Shown here in pieces: positions 35,001 through 47,900 of a stretch of 64,000 nt of DNA. Below the pieces are notes generated by a model, which was given only the letters and a program-made list of their open reading frames with translations, did no database searches and had not been told where the DNA came from. The DNA is from Acanthaster planci. Taxonomy: Eukaryota; Echinodermata; Asteroidea; Valvatida; Acanthasteridae. The position numbers were made by a program, and so were the translations under genes. Within the stretch, counting starts at the first letter, position 1. Each line of letters opens with the position of its first letter. The DNA is taken from the NCBI RefSeq assembly GCF_001949145.1, contig NW_019091522.1, forward strand, positions 389,244 through 453,243. The letters are read 5' to 3'.

Positions 35001-35998
35001 TATTTCCATACATTTTAAACACTTTGACATCCTGATGTACATCTCACATGGCTGAAACTAAAGTGTTCTTATTGTTTCCAATGCGCAACATTTGGTTGAA
35101 GGCCTTTAACTCAGAAGTGGTTTTTGCCACTTTGATTTAGCAAAGCTGCGTCAAATATGGATTCCTTGCTGATAATCATACAGTAAACACTAAACATGTA
35201 AACCATAGCTATTGAAAGATGCACTAAGCGACACATTAGGGAGTACAACTGTGAAAGTAAACCACTATACGTTTGTGCACAACACGTTGAAATCTAAAGG
35301 AGTCCACAGAATCCAAAGAATGTCTACAGTCCACATCACTCTGATGTTCAGTTGTTACTAGCATACTCTCATGCTTACAAACACACCCAAGTGTGTATTT
35401 GCCTGCAACTGGGGCCCTCCTATTGTTGTTTGTACTTTAACTTTTTTAGAAGACCATCCATATGTTTTGTACACAGTTGTCAATCGGGGACCCTCTGTCA
35501 ATCAGGGACCTTATTGTCCTCTATTGTTCAAGGTCCCCAATTGAATGCAGAAACAAACTCACATACACACAAACATCCTACACCCAAGCTGACCTGGTCT
35601 GCATTTCATTAAACACTAAACACATTGTCCATTTGAAGCAGCGAAGTAACGACCAAATGAGGAAACTATTCCTGCAAAAGGGAATGTGTTCCTGGTACCC
35701 TCCCCCACTTTTTTTAGCTGAAAGGACACACAGGACAATTACCACATAAATTGACAGTGATCAATAAACATACCATTGGTACACAACTAATGCACCAGCA
35801 TTTTAAACACTGATAATTTAACTCATCAGAGAAAAGTCCTACCATGATGTCAATATCCTCGTGCAAGTTCTTGCAAGTGGCGGCAAATGTTTCTGACGTG
35901 CCAAACTCAAAGTACCAGAGCTTGTTCTTCATGCGGCTGTTGAATCTCTCGGGGTGTTTCTCCCTCATGGTGTGGAACCGATGGGCGATGGATGCATC
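29012..35998 (-). CDS. DGK exons: accessory domain and C-terminus
   Basis: Exons 35998-35843, 34857-34635, 29799-29618 and 29143-29012. They encode DASIAHRFH and [22 protein letters not shown] and GGSNLWGD, then a basic insert ([14 protein letters not shown]), GRRLAQCS, and [15 protein letters not shown]. The last exon has [14 protein letters not shown] and a private tail ending at the TAG, 29014-29012. Vertebrate DGKB/G tails end in basic RSK sequences; this one ends acidic and polar ([12 protein letters not shown]). Confidence 0.96.
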
Positions 35999-38900
35999 CT
36001 GGGGCAGAATAAGGGAAAACAAGTAACTTGGTTGATTCATGTTGCACCTTGCACCTCTACTAGAGCCTATTCACACAGGTGAGCAGTAAAGGAAAGCAAT
36101 GATGGATAACAGAATGCCACATGATATTTTACATGACCACAAGGCAGACACCCACAAGTTACTATTTTCATCAAATAATGGCACCCGACAGGATATCTAA
36201 CCAGACAGCTGATTGGCCAGTATGGTTGTTCCAGCACTGCATTTTTCAACTATCCCTCAGGTTCAATTGACACCTGTCAAATGGTCTGCCTTCTATCAGA
36301 GTAAACAGTCCCCTAGGAATCCATTGTGTCTCATTTTTGTTGCCACACAGAAATCTGTCAACACATGTAAGTGTAAATGAGTGAATAAGTAAAGTGTGAA
36401 CACTTGCAGTCAAACAATGGTCAAGCATCACCATGGCAACTCACATTCCTTGCTCCCTCCTATACAATGTGATGCACATGGCTGTTGCTAACCAGCAACA
36501 CAGCCAACCTTGACAGGCTGAGCCGGATACTAAATAGTCAACTAGACCATCACTAACTAGTATGCCTTTGATCCAAATTAGTTAAAACTATGGCAATCCA
36601 TAGTTCTTGAGTGAACCTCCTCAAAGATGGTGTCCAAAACCCATTGCCATTGAACAAGGAAGTTGGCTTGGCTTTAACCTACAGAATCAAGTCACCATAA
36701 CTCACCACGCCTATTGAGAAATAGTTGTTGATGATGTTGTATGGTACGGGGTCTCCTTGCTCATCTGTGCTGGTTGTGCTGAACTCAATATGCCATCGAT
36801 CCAGGAACGTATTCTCAGCATTCTGCATATCATGTAAAACCCGAGTAAGGCTGCCTCCATCGTAGCCTGCCATAAGAAGGATGTAAACAACTCGAGTTGT
36901 GGAGAAGCCAATTACTTTTGCTGACTTTGGATCATTTTCACAGATGCTCAATCCAAACTTTTGTTTATTGGACATATTCTGACCATCCAAAGAATACCCA
37001 ATATTCTTAGTTAATTTTCTTAACAAAACCTGAATGTGAAGCCAACATATCTTACTGTGAAGGAGCCTTCACCAACCAGCGCATATCAACAACATTAGTG
37101 AAAGACTTCAACACTGTACAGAGGCTTGAGTGACAATGATATACAAGCAAAACAAAAAAAACCTCCCATGCATACGAGTCCGAATGTATCTTAAATGACC
37201 CTGTCTTTTGACATACTGAACAGGCTCATTGAATCTAACCATATCACTTGACTCCAACCACTCCCAACCCATCTTATCTCTTGATGCTAGTATGTCAGCA
37301 AAATCCTTCTAGACTTACCTCCACCCCAGTTGAGACATCTAGCGAGGTCGTTGCCTGTACCCAAGGGGAGAATGGCCACAGGAGGACGGGGATCAAAGCC
37401 CAACTTATCTGGGGGAAAAAATATCTGATATTGCTGCTCCATCTATCTTGAACAATACCTTGCAAAGTTGTTACAGATCAAGCACACTTATTAATGCTTA
37501 TGTTATCGTTTCCTTTTTTCCCTTAAAAGAGGAATTAAAACTCAAAGTCTCCAGTGGTATTACCTCAGTCACAATTTGCAGTCCTTAGGGTCGTGCAAAA
37601 AACTCAAGGTGCTTATAACCTTGATACACGGACCATTCAATTTTGCTATGTCCTGAATGATGCTTATGTGTTATTTTCCTCATGTTATCTGGAAAAGCAA
37701 ACTGAAATTGTTTGCCTCAAGAATGCACATATGTTCACCCCTTCCACTTAGTTTGTGTGCATGCGCTAAAATTCGGCAAAGTCGTGGTCACTTTCTGTCG
37801 TTTTTTAAAATGGTAACGCCAGCCAACAAGCAACTACACCGAAATCTATCTCCGGAGATCTTCCACAATGTGTCAAAGTTTGCTGAATTTATACCAGAGA
37901 AATGTAATCACGCTTCAGATTTCATTTTGTGATGTGTTTCTTGTTGACATAGGTGACATTTGGGAGAAAAAAGGGTGAAAGATGCATGTGTAAGTTACAT
38001 TTCCGAGCGTAAAAAAGGGTATTTTAAACTCGAAAACTTGAATTGTTCTCCAGTTGGTCCACACATGCTGCATATCCTGATAACTGAAAGAGTGTTTGAA
38101 AAAGGTTACCACGTTATGTTTAAACTATTGCGAATTGTCCTTTGTTAGTTTGATCAATTTCAATTTTGACTCTCTGTCGACTGGTCGGCCATGATTTACG
38201 TGTGCACAAATGCACGTTCATGTACATGTGCATGTACTCCATAAACACATGTGTACATATACATACACTACTACGGACACACGATTCTCATGCATTTCAA
38301 TTCACAATAACTTGAAAATACTACCGATGTTTTATCGGGTCTTAATACACACGGCACTGCGTTTGTTTGGATAAACTAGAGAAGTTATTCAAAATGAGAC
38401 AGACTGAGGACATATTTTCTTTCAAATCTGATTGTGTTTATTTTTGTAAAACTCACTTTTTCAGAATTTGTTTCAAATTTTGTGCAATTGGGTTCATATA
38501 ATACAGTGGTTTAACGTTGTCTAATCAATTTTTAGTGATCAGTTCTCCATGCACTTTCTTTGTATTTTGTTAAAAATTATGGTCTCCATCTGCGGAAAGA
38601 AGTGTCGGAACGGTGTCAGACGTCACCTGCATCGAAATTCACAGTAAAGAGATTGAGTGCGCATACGCTAGCTCTCAACTAAGTGGTGCACAAGGGCATG
38701 GAAGTGAACATGCATGAATGTGTATGTTCTTACCGATGCAGTCTAGTACCCAGCCTACTGTGCCATCCCCTCCACAGCACAGCACTCGGAAATCTTTCAC
38801 ATCTTTGTAGAATTTCATTCTGAGGGAATGCAAATAAACCAAGAAGTTAGACAAGAACCCACAGCTCTGAGACAGCATTTGAATACACAGAGTATGAATA

Positions 38901-41900
38901 TAATGGAAGGAACCTGTACCTTTTAACAAAAAATTTACAAGTACATGGCTGTTTTGTAACTTTCTGTGTAACAGTTATCACTAATTTAACCACTGGGGTA
39001 TTACAGGCAAAAACAAATGAATCAGCACCATTTCTACAATGTGTGTGCACTTAAGTGCTCCCCACTTTAATGAAGTGGACATAATTTTGTGCGCACAAAC
39101 CTGAAAAGCTGAAGTGTACATTCTGTGATATTTGCTATAGAGTACCTAGGTGTGGTACCATTTTGAACCAAGAAGTGTAGTGCAAATGGATGGAGCACGC
39201 GTATGTCGGTTCATGCGCTGGTTCTCTTGCTCATGCCTTGTACACACATAATAGTGCACGTGACACATTCAATGTGGTGCTTTACAGTGAACCAGTTGTA
39301 TCCCAGCAATGTATCCTGGACTGTCTGTGATGGTCAGAAGCTTTCCAATGGCAGTTCCGTCTTACCCCGGCATGGGTCCGCCTTTACTGAGGTCATACAC
39401 CTGACGAGGGTTGAGGAGGTACTGGAATTTCCGCATGATGCGTTCTCCCTGCCGACCGCCGCTCTTGGGATTGATGAAAACAACTAGGGGATGGGAGCCA
39501 GGGAGAGGTGTGATCTGCAAGTCAAAAACAAAAAACACAATGACTTCAAAAGAATTCTAATTTCATATATATGTACATCGTCATTTCCTTCACTTTATGA
39601 AACATGAGAGCCCCATAATGTCAACAATTTAAATTGTTTTCAAGGAATTGAACAAACAGTAATGTCAGTAACTAATATTGTATTGGGTTTCAACTGACTG
39701 GCAAAAGCTAGAGTGCAGAAGTTCACTGTTTTATGATTTGCTTATATCAATACTCAAAAACTATCTTACTGTATACCAGTCTGCAGCAGACCTTTTGTGT
39801 ATGACATCACAAATGAGGGTATTGTTTACTTCCTCTGTGATAGGCTTGAGGAAACCTTTTGTGCATCATTCTAACAAAACTAAAATAACAAGGAATGGTC
39901 TCTGACTCTGTATTAATGCATAAGGTCTATTTGACTTCAGCTCAGTGCTTTACAATTGTGACTCAATTACGAAGTCAACATTCTTGTCAGCAATTAAGAG
40001 ACAGGTAGGTGACAAGTTCTTCTATCAGGCTCATGCACAAGCTTTGCGAGCTACAATGAATTGAGCGCTTTTGAGCAATCCTTGGTGTCTTTACAAGAAT
40101 TGATTACTAACAATGATAATAATATCAAGAACTAAGCACTATGTCAACCATTTGCCCTTGATTCAAAATTTCTCAGTGAAATACTTGACAGATTTCCCTC
40201 GACAACCCAAAAACATTGAATGACCTTAGCCCCAGGTCTAGTAGCCTACCTGCAGGCCCTGTCCTTCCATTGACATGGAATCTGTCCTTGTCACCAGCTT
40301 CCTTTGTCCATCCGTGTCCTCTGATGTGTTACTGTCTTTTGGGGTGAGGGTACTTCTCCTTTCCTGGAAAGTGAAGGAATGAGTTCTTTCCAAGTCAAGC
40401 CTCCTGGCTGAAAATCAGTAAGGTATTGTCAATTTAATCTGCTCTATGTTATTTTGCCCTCTTGCACTTGTAGGAACTCCCAATCCAACCATCTGAATCA
40501 CGTAGAGTGGGTTGGTCAGCCCCCTTCTGTTTGAGTTTTCTTATGACTTTTTCAAAAGTCTGTCTCATGAGAGGCCAAAATGAATAAATTGAATACATAA
40601 CTATTTTGCTCCGGTGTCAGAGCATTCGTCCAACCATTCATGAGAGGCCAAAATGAATAAATTGAATACATAACTATTTTGCTCTGGTGTCAGAGCATTC
40701 GTCCAACCATTCACGAGAGGCCAAAATGAATAAATTGAATACAGAACTATTTTGCTCCGGTGTCAGAGCATTCGTCCAACCATTCACGAGAGGCCAAAAT
40801 GAATAAATTGAATACATAACTATTTTGCTCCGGTGTCAGAGCATTAGTCCAACCAATAGCTCACACAGGGCCTGTTTGTTTCCCACAGATACGAATCGTG
40901 ATCAGTGATCCAACGTCAGTTAACTGACATCAGAACCCACCTAACAGATAGCGTGAACCAGCTTTGGGAGCACTATGGAGATCCCAATCAGTGTGAAACA
41001 AACAGGTCCCAAACTTCAAGAATCTGCATAGGCAGATTTTGCAAGGACGTCCCAATCCTGAATTCTGAGCCAAGAGCTTTGATACTTCTTTCTGCATATG
41101 CCAAACAGCTGCTTGTGGAAGAGTGCCTCAGGTCAAGGTGAGTCACGAGTTCCAGAAGTTTCTAGTTTGGGCCATTAGCAAAGATTCTGCCGAGTTTGAA
41201 ATTTCTTATCCTCCAACATTTCAAAAGTTGATAACATGCCACTTTTTCCCTTTAAAAAATGGGTTTCACACTGTTTTGAAGAATTACCCAGTATAAACTT
41301 AAACTCACAGGTAATTTTAGCAATAATGATTTGGCGTATGAAAGAGAAGTTACGCCATTTCTCCATTTATTTTGTTTGGTCCTTTAATCAAGGAGGGGGC
41401 GATGGCTTATGACTTACAGCTTAGACAAGTTCGAGTTTTCAAGCCGAGCAAATTTGTGAGTTTGGGCACACTGTGAGCTCGCCTCTTACCTCTATATTGG
41501 CCGACGCAGACTTGCCATGGGTTGATTTGCGAACAGAATTTACCCGTCCCTGAAATTGTGTGGATAGAGTAGGAGGGTGGGGTGGGGTTTGGAGTCAGAC
41601 AGGGGAAAAGAGGAGGGATGCATCCAGCCAAGTGGTAGGTCAGCATGGCAAAGATGACAGCAGGTGAGGAAGAGGGGAGTTGAGATGAGAGAAAAAAGAT
41701 AAGCAGGTTAGAAGGGAATGGGGAGAGAAAGAGGGTAAGTAGGGCAGATGTTGGATGTGGAGAAAAAGGAGGTTAATTTGAGAGTTGAAGTTGGGTAGGG
41801 AAGAAGGGATAAATACAGAACATTTTGGGGTGGGGGACACGGTTGAGTTACAAAGACAAAGATGGGGAGGGGAACAGAATGGACGAAAAAGGGTTGGCGA

Positions 41901-44900
41901 AAATGGAGCACATGTAGACAAGGTCAGTCAGCCAGGTTGGTGGAGGGCCAAAGTAGAAGGAAAGGTGGGGCATGAGGAATTCATGGGAGGGAGGGGAACA
42001 TGCAGATGGGAAAGGTGATTAAAAAAGAGCGTGAGGGGTGGGATGTTGTACGATGCAGTTTGCAAGAAGAGATTTGGTAGTGATAGGAAGGGAAGAGGGG
42101 AGAGAAAGAGAAAAAAGAAAAATGTGACATTCATGAGCATGGTGGAAGAAACTCAAGATGATCTGAACTAGAAATATCTTCAGTTGAGTGAGATGCAAGA
42201 CACAGTTTAGATCACTAAGTTGTGGTGTAAGGTTGACGTAAGCAAAAGAAAAACCAGTTTGCGGCTGCTTCTAAATCAGAACTCAAAACTCACTGTCGTT
42301 AGGAGATCACACATGGGAATGGTTTGGATATACATGCAACAGGCGAAAAAAGAGGTTGATATGGTCTTGGAGGAAAGCATGCCCCATCAGCAATTTCTTG
42401 GAGCAGGAGAAGCATGCCAACATTAAGTAGTGTGCAGTAAATGATGCATGCCAAGAAGACGGCCACAATGGCAAGATGGCAGGTATGCACAATCTAACAC
42501 AAAAATTTGCTGCAAGTTTCAAGAAAAAAGCGTAAGACTGTTACCGCAGGATTCCCCCAAAAGGGATTTACACTGGTGCACTCAAGAACAATGTAGAGCA
42601 ATATGAACCGCAAGAGAGACAGATTCGTGCAGATGTATTCAAACAAGCCATGACGCATCAAATTTTGCTCCAGGATAAATGAAACGAAATGTATTGGCTT
42701 TGGTGTGGAATTAGTTGGAAGTCAAAATGTATGTGGAGAACCTTCTGCCTTTGGCCTGTGTACCACTTTCAACCACCTGTGCTAACTGTCATCATCTTTC
42801 CTTTCCCCGGTTTACGTGAGTTACTCGAGACACATATCTGGCCTTACATACCAACATTTTTGCACAAGTGAATGCTTCACCTAAACTGACCTCTTGTCGG
42901 GTCAGAGTGTTTAATAATCATCAACTTCTGACAATGCATGTGAGCCCTTGAGGATGATGTCTGCCCACTAGCTTAGAACACACCCATGTACGGTACATTT
43001 GAGGGAAAAAAATGCCCCAGCGGAAGGGAGTCAAACAAACACGGATAAAAAGAGGCAGACAGGGACGAGGAACACTCACCAGTACGGCAGGGCAGATGGC
43101 GGTAGGCGGTAAGATGTGATCTCGGAACTCGCCCATGTTGCATTCTGGTTTTACCAATGATGCACACTTATTGTGCAACTAGATTTATCAAAAGAGAAAA
43201 CAATACACAAGCACAAAAATGAGATGAAGGATGCAGGCACAGTTACGTTAGGCTGGGTTGACGGGGGTTTGCCAACTCAGTTGACTCAGAAGATTTTCTA
43301 CTCATGACAGATCTGAGACTGGATGTAAAGCATGTGATGTGGATATGGTGAATGAATATGAGCAACCACTGCGTTGCTAGTAGCAATAATATCCTGTATG
43401 GCTAGCCAGGTTCCTGCACTGCTTTATGTACACGTAGCACATAGTTCTGATAACCTTTTCTCCACTGGAACAAGCACAAAAACTAAGGGCCTTTAAAGGG
43501 GTGGGGCATTACGTAGCAGCAGAAATTTCTTGGTTACAGTTTAACCACTTTGTGCCGGGGTTTCCGGTACCGGAGACCTTAGGTTTATGCACAAAGCTGT
43601 GGTGCCCCAAAATCCGACAAAAGAGCAGGGCCTTGTAACAAATGACCATACTCGGAACAAAAGACCAGGCTGCTGGGGATTGCCAACATTTTTTCAGTTG
43701 TCAATAGCAGAGGTAATCCGTCATTGTTTTGAAACAGTATACCACTATTTGTGGCATTCAGTGCGAGCGGATTATGACCGGGGACAAAAGTGCTCCAGCA
43801 TCCCAGCGATGAGTCACTGCAAGCTAATCTGGTCCACATTTGAAAAGACGCCAGCAGCGCACTGGGCCAGTTTCGGGAGCAAAAGAAAATTACATAACGC
43901 CGCACAATCTGGGCTCTCTTTACAAGGCGGCAGGCTTGGCTGAAATACTCCGGCGTCAATAGATGTTGCCTGTCAGATATGAATTTTTAAAGAATTTTGA
44001 AGACGAAAAAACTTGAAAATCCCCCTGAAACTCATCAGCAACTTCAATTTAGACCCCGCAGCATATGGTAAAGGGATAACTGCCCACAGGTAACAGTACT
44101 AGCATTTTTAGTGTCAAGAATTATGTTTTTGACGAAAGTGAGTAACACGAACGCGCCATTCAAAAAACCTTATCTGGATAACCTGTTACTTTTCCATGTT
44201 TTAGTTTGTAACCACAGAATAACTTTTCTTTAACTTTTGTTACTTGTGTTGCTTTAACATTTTTTGCAATCCACTGAACAGTTCAGCCAGTGGGTTGCAT
44301 GTATTTAACCAAGTGGAGGAACAAACCAGCAATAATAGATGCTGTGCACGGCAGCCATGTTTACGGTAAGAGCTTTTGTTCCACAGTGATACACAAGTAG
44401 ACCTTTTGTACTATCCCTCCATAACAAAAGCAGTTACCGCAAAGATGGCTGCCGTGCACAAACTCTATAATGACAGTAATATGTTCAAGACTTGATTCAC
44501 CAGTTCAGCAACTGTGTTTCACTACAATGCCATTTGGCTGGTTTCAGACTCACCCTGATCTTACACCAACGACAGTGAAGACCTGTCACTCCATAACTCT
44601 TGATGGACTTCTTGCAGCGGTCACACTTGCCATGACAGTTACCTTCAACCCAGTGATGGTTCATTACCTGTAAGAAAAACCAGAAATCATTTTTTTTAAA
44701 AGCATTTCATCATTTGACAAAGAACACATACATACATACATACAAAATAACTACAAACAGTGTGGAGTTCACACAGCTAAATTTCTTCTTTGGCAATGGA
44801 AAATACATCTAGTTATCACAGGAGGTGTACATGTACATGTCTATGGTTTTAGATTAACGGGGGTGCCCCTCAAAATTGCTCTTGGAAGGGTAAACCCGAC

Positions 44901-47900
44901 ATTATCACCAGCATAGAAAACAGTATCGGGGTAAGAATTTGATATGTTGTTTTGTCAGTTCTAGAATCTCATCTTAATCAGTTCACACCTGGTAAGTGGA
45001 GGTTTTGGAAAACAAGCCAGTTCTCAAAGAGCTCGGTGTCAGCTTTCGTGTGAAGTCAAAATTAAATTAAATTGAATGCCAAAATGTTCACCCAGTGGAA
45101 AGTTGCAGAGATTGTGCTAAGTGTCACAGGCAACTGGAGGTGCATAAACTGTCCCATTCATGCATGAGAACTTATGATTCTTGAGGCTCCAAAGTGCCAA
45201 AATTGTTCAGCAGATATCTAGCGCCCTCACTGGTGGGTGTAGAGTCCATAAACCAATGAAAGTAATCATCGAGGCAGATATACTTTGACCAATGGAAGCA
45301 ATGATCTTTGTCCCATTTCAATACGGTGGCAAGTCTGAAATTGGAACGACTGGGAGCACTTGCCGAGAAAAATATTGCCAACAGGGTGGAAGATCACTTG
45401 TCTTCCTTAAAAAAAACCCACAACTTTACAACATGCACACAGTTAACAAGGGGGGAAAAAAACGGCAAACAACCATCAAGGCACAAAACTTTTAACACCG
45501 TGACAGATTCACTTGTACATCACACACTGACGCTAATTGGCAAATGACAGGTTGGTTCAAACATGACCAGCATGCCTCATCAAATAATGCGCCCAGACAA
45601 GCTGTCACATAAATCTGCCATCATGACAAACAATGCATGCAGGCATTTCCCTTGGCACGATATCAATGTTAATAGCCATGATATAAAACCTGATGTGCCC
45701 AACAGTGAGAAAGTCCCACCAACTTTCAAATCACCTGACTTGCAAGAGAAATAAGTTTAACATTATCACCATACACCACATAGAACAGCATCGACTGTGA
45801 ACAGTTCAAAACAAGAAGGGCGAACACTATATGAAAGTCAAAGCAGCACGTGATCAAAAGCAGATTACTGAACATTAAAAAATGCCGTTTTCAACTGAAC
45901 AGCCCACTTATTAATCTTTATAAAAGTCACCACTTCAAAATAATAGCAGACAGAACTATCAACTTTCACAAGAAAACTGGTCACTATAGTGACCAATTGT
46001 TTTGGAAACAGTGCACTGAAATGTGGCTCCCAGTATATGGATAGAAAGTGCTACAACAATGTAAACAATTCTTTCACTGCTGCATTAAGCCCCTTCAGTA
46101 CCCTACAAAACTCTGGATATCTCTGGCTGTCTGCTTTGCAGAGGATGCGGAGGTGCATGAGACGACTTAGGATATCCTAGCTTTGAAACTGAAAGGGTTT
46201 ACAGCAGTGCTAGCAATCACAGAGGAAAAGGCGGATAAAAATCTGAAGGTGAAAACCTACCGGCACATCCCCCCAAACCTCAGCATCCCGTTTGGACAGG
46301 CATTGTCGTGCAGTTGCGGTCAGTAAGTTTGATAAGAAGGGTAGCAATGTTAGTACACAAATGACAATATCAATGTCCTGTCTAAACCTAAAGTGATTAA
46401 GAATTCCTAATCATGAGGGTATAAAACAGTGATAACTATTAACCACTTGCCACCGGGGATTTCGGTTTTGGACATGTATTCTTTATACGCATGGCCAGGG
46501 TCTCCGAAATCGGACAAAGGGAACTGAGCCTTGTAACAAAAGACTGTACTCGTAACAAAGACCAAGCTGCTGGGATTTGCCAACATTTTTTCACTCTCAA
46601 TAGTGGAGATAATCCAACCTTGTTTTGAAACAGTATACCACGGTTTAGGGCATTCAGCGCGAGCGATTACCGCCGGGGACAAAAGCGCTCCACCACTGTA
46701 GCCATGAGCCACACAGTACAGCTGCACATTGATCTAGCCCCGAACGAAAAGAGGTCAGCAGCGCACTGTGCTAGTTTCGTGAAAAAAAGAAAATTATGTA
46801 ACATTGCACAATCTGGGCTCTTTTTACAAGGCAGCAGGCCTGGCTGAAATACTCCAGCATCAACAGATGTTGTCTGTCAGATTAGAGTAGAACCAGACAG
46901 TCCTTTGTGTGGGTGTGAGTGTCCAGTAAATGAAGATATGAATTTTTAAGGAATTTTGAACACAGAAAAAAATGATAATTATCCCGTCCCAGCATCATCA
47001 GCATTCCTAAATGCCCCCAGCGCAAAAGTGGTTAAATAAGGAATTGATTGTACGATAATTCTCTGAATCATTGATTGCATCAGAAACGCCAACTGAGACT
47101 TCGATGGAGTGCAGCTGAGAGAGTGATAACACCTACAATTTTGATGTTGTGTGTTCGAATCCCCAGGTTTTAAGTTTGGATTATAGGTTTACCACCACCA
47201 AGTTGTCTTACCCAGATTTAATCTCAGAAGGTTTTCATTCAACTACAAGCTTCGTCTTTTCTTTCCTTTTTCTGTCCAGAACAGTTTCTGTATACTGTAT
47301 TTGACTTTTTCCCCCTGATACTTAGGGGGTTCATTGTAGGCCCACATTTTAGAGAGCAGCTGAGCAAGCTGCCAACATTTCTGTTTCCCTTTAAAAATAC
47401 AGGATACCAGTCAAAGAGTAATGGTTACATTGTTTATGACTGACTCCTGGTCATGGGTGATTTTTTTTCTCATCTCGGCAAGAAGTGTTTGCTTACTACT
47501 GGGAATTTGGCTTACTTTTTGGAGTCAATTGCCTCTAGATGTAGAACTGGTCAATTCAGACCTACCAGTACAGTGGATATATCTATGCATTTCCTATTTA
47601 GTAAGGTAATAACAGCAATTTGGGAATGCTGCAGCCAGTGTCTGAATAGATAATGAAGTTGAGCTTTTTGATGTTATAGAATAAATGGCAAAATGAAACG
47701 GGGAAGGGATGAAAAGGTTTCAAAGTTTTGATTTTCCCAACTAAAGCAGACAAAACAAAATGCATGAAATGGTATCAAGAGATAAGTTCGTTTTCTCCCT
47801 TTTTTCTGGGGGCAGGCTGGTTCCAAATGTACAGCTGGACTTGGTCTGAAATGGTCCATCCTTTAAAATGAGAATGAGCACAATGGCATTCATAGAAACA

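Noticed and set aside
40566-40857. CRISPR-like array
   Set aside because: The 73-bp units are directly adjacent with no unique spacers, and the genome is animal; it is a minisatellite.
43585-43959. 118- and 124-codon open frames
   Set aside because: They lie inside piggyBac-like copy 1; the second copy has stops and indels in the same frames, so no protein is conserved.
47101-47165. Functional tRNA gene
   Set aside because: Only the B box is convincing; acceptor and anticodon stems do not pair. It is listed as a weak SINE-like fragment instead.
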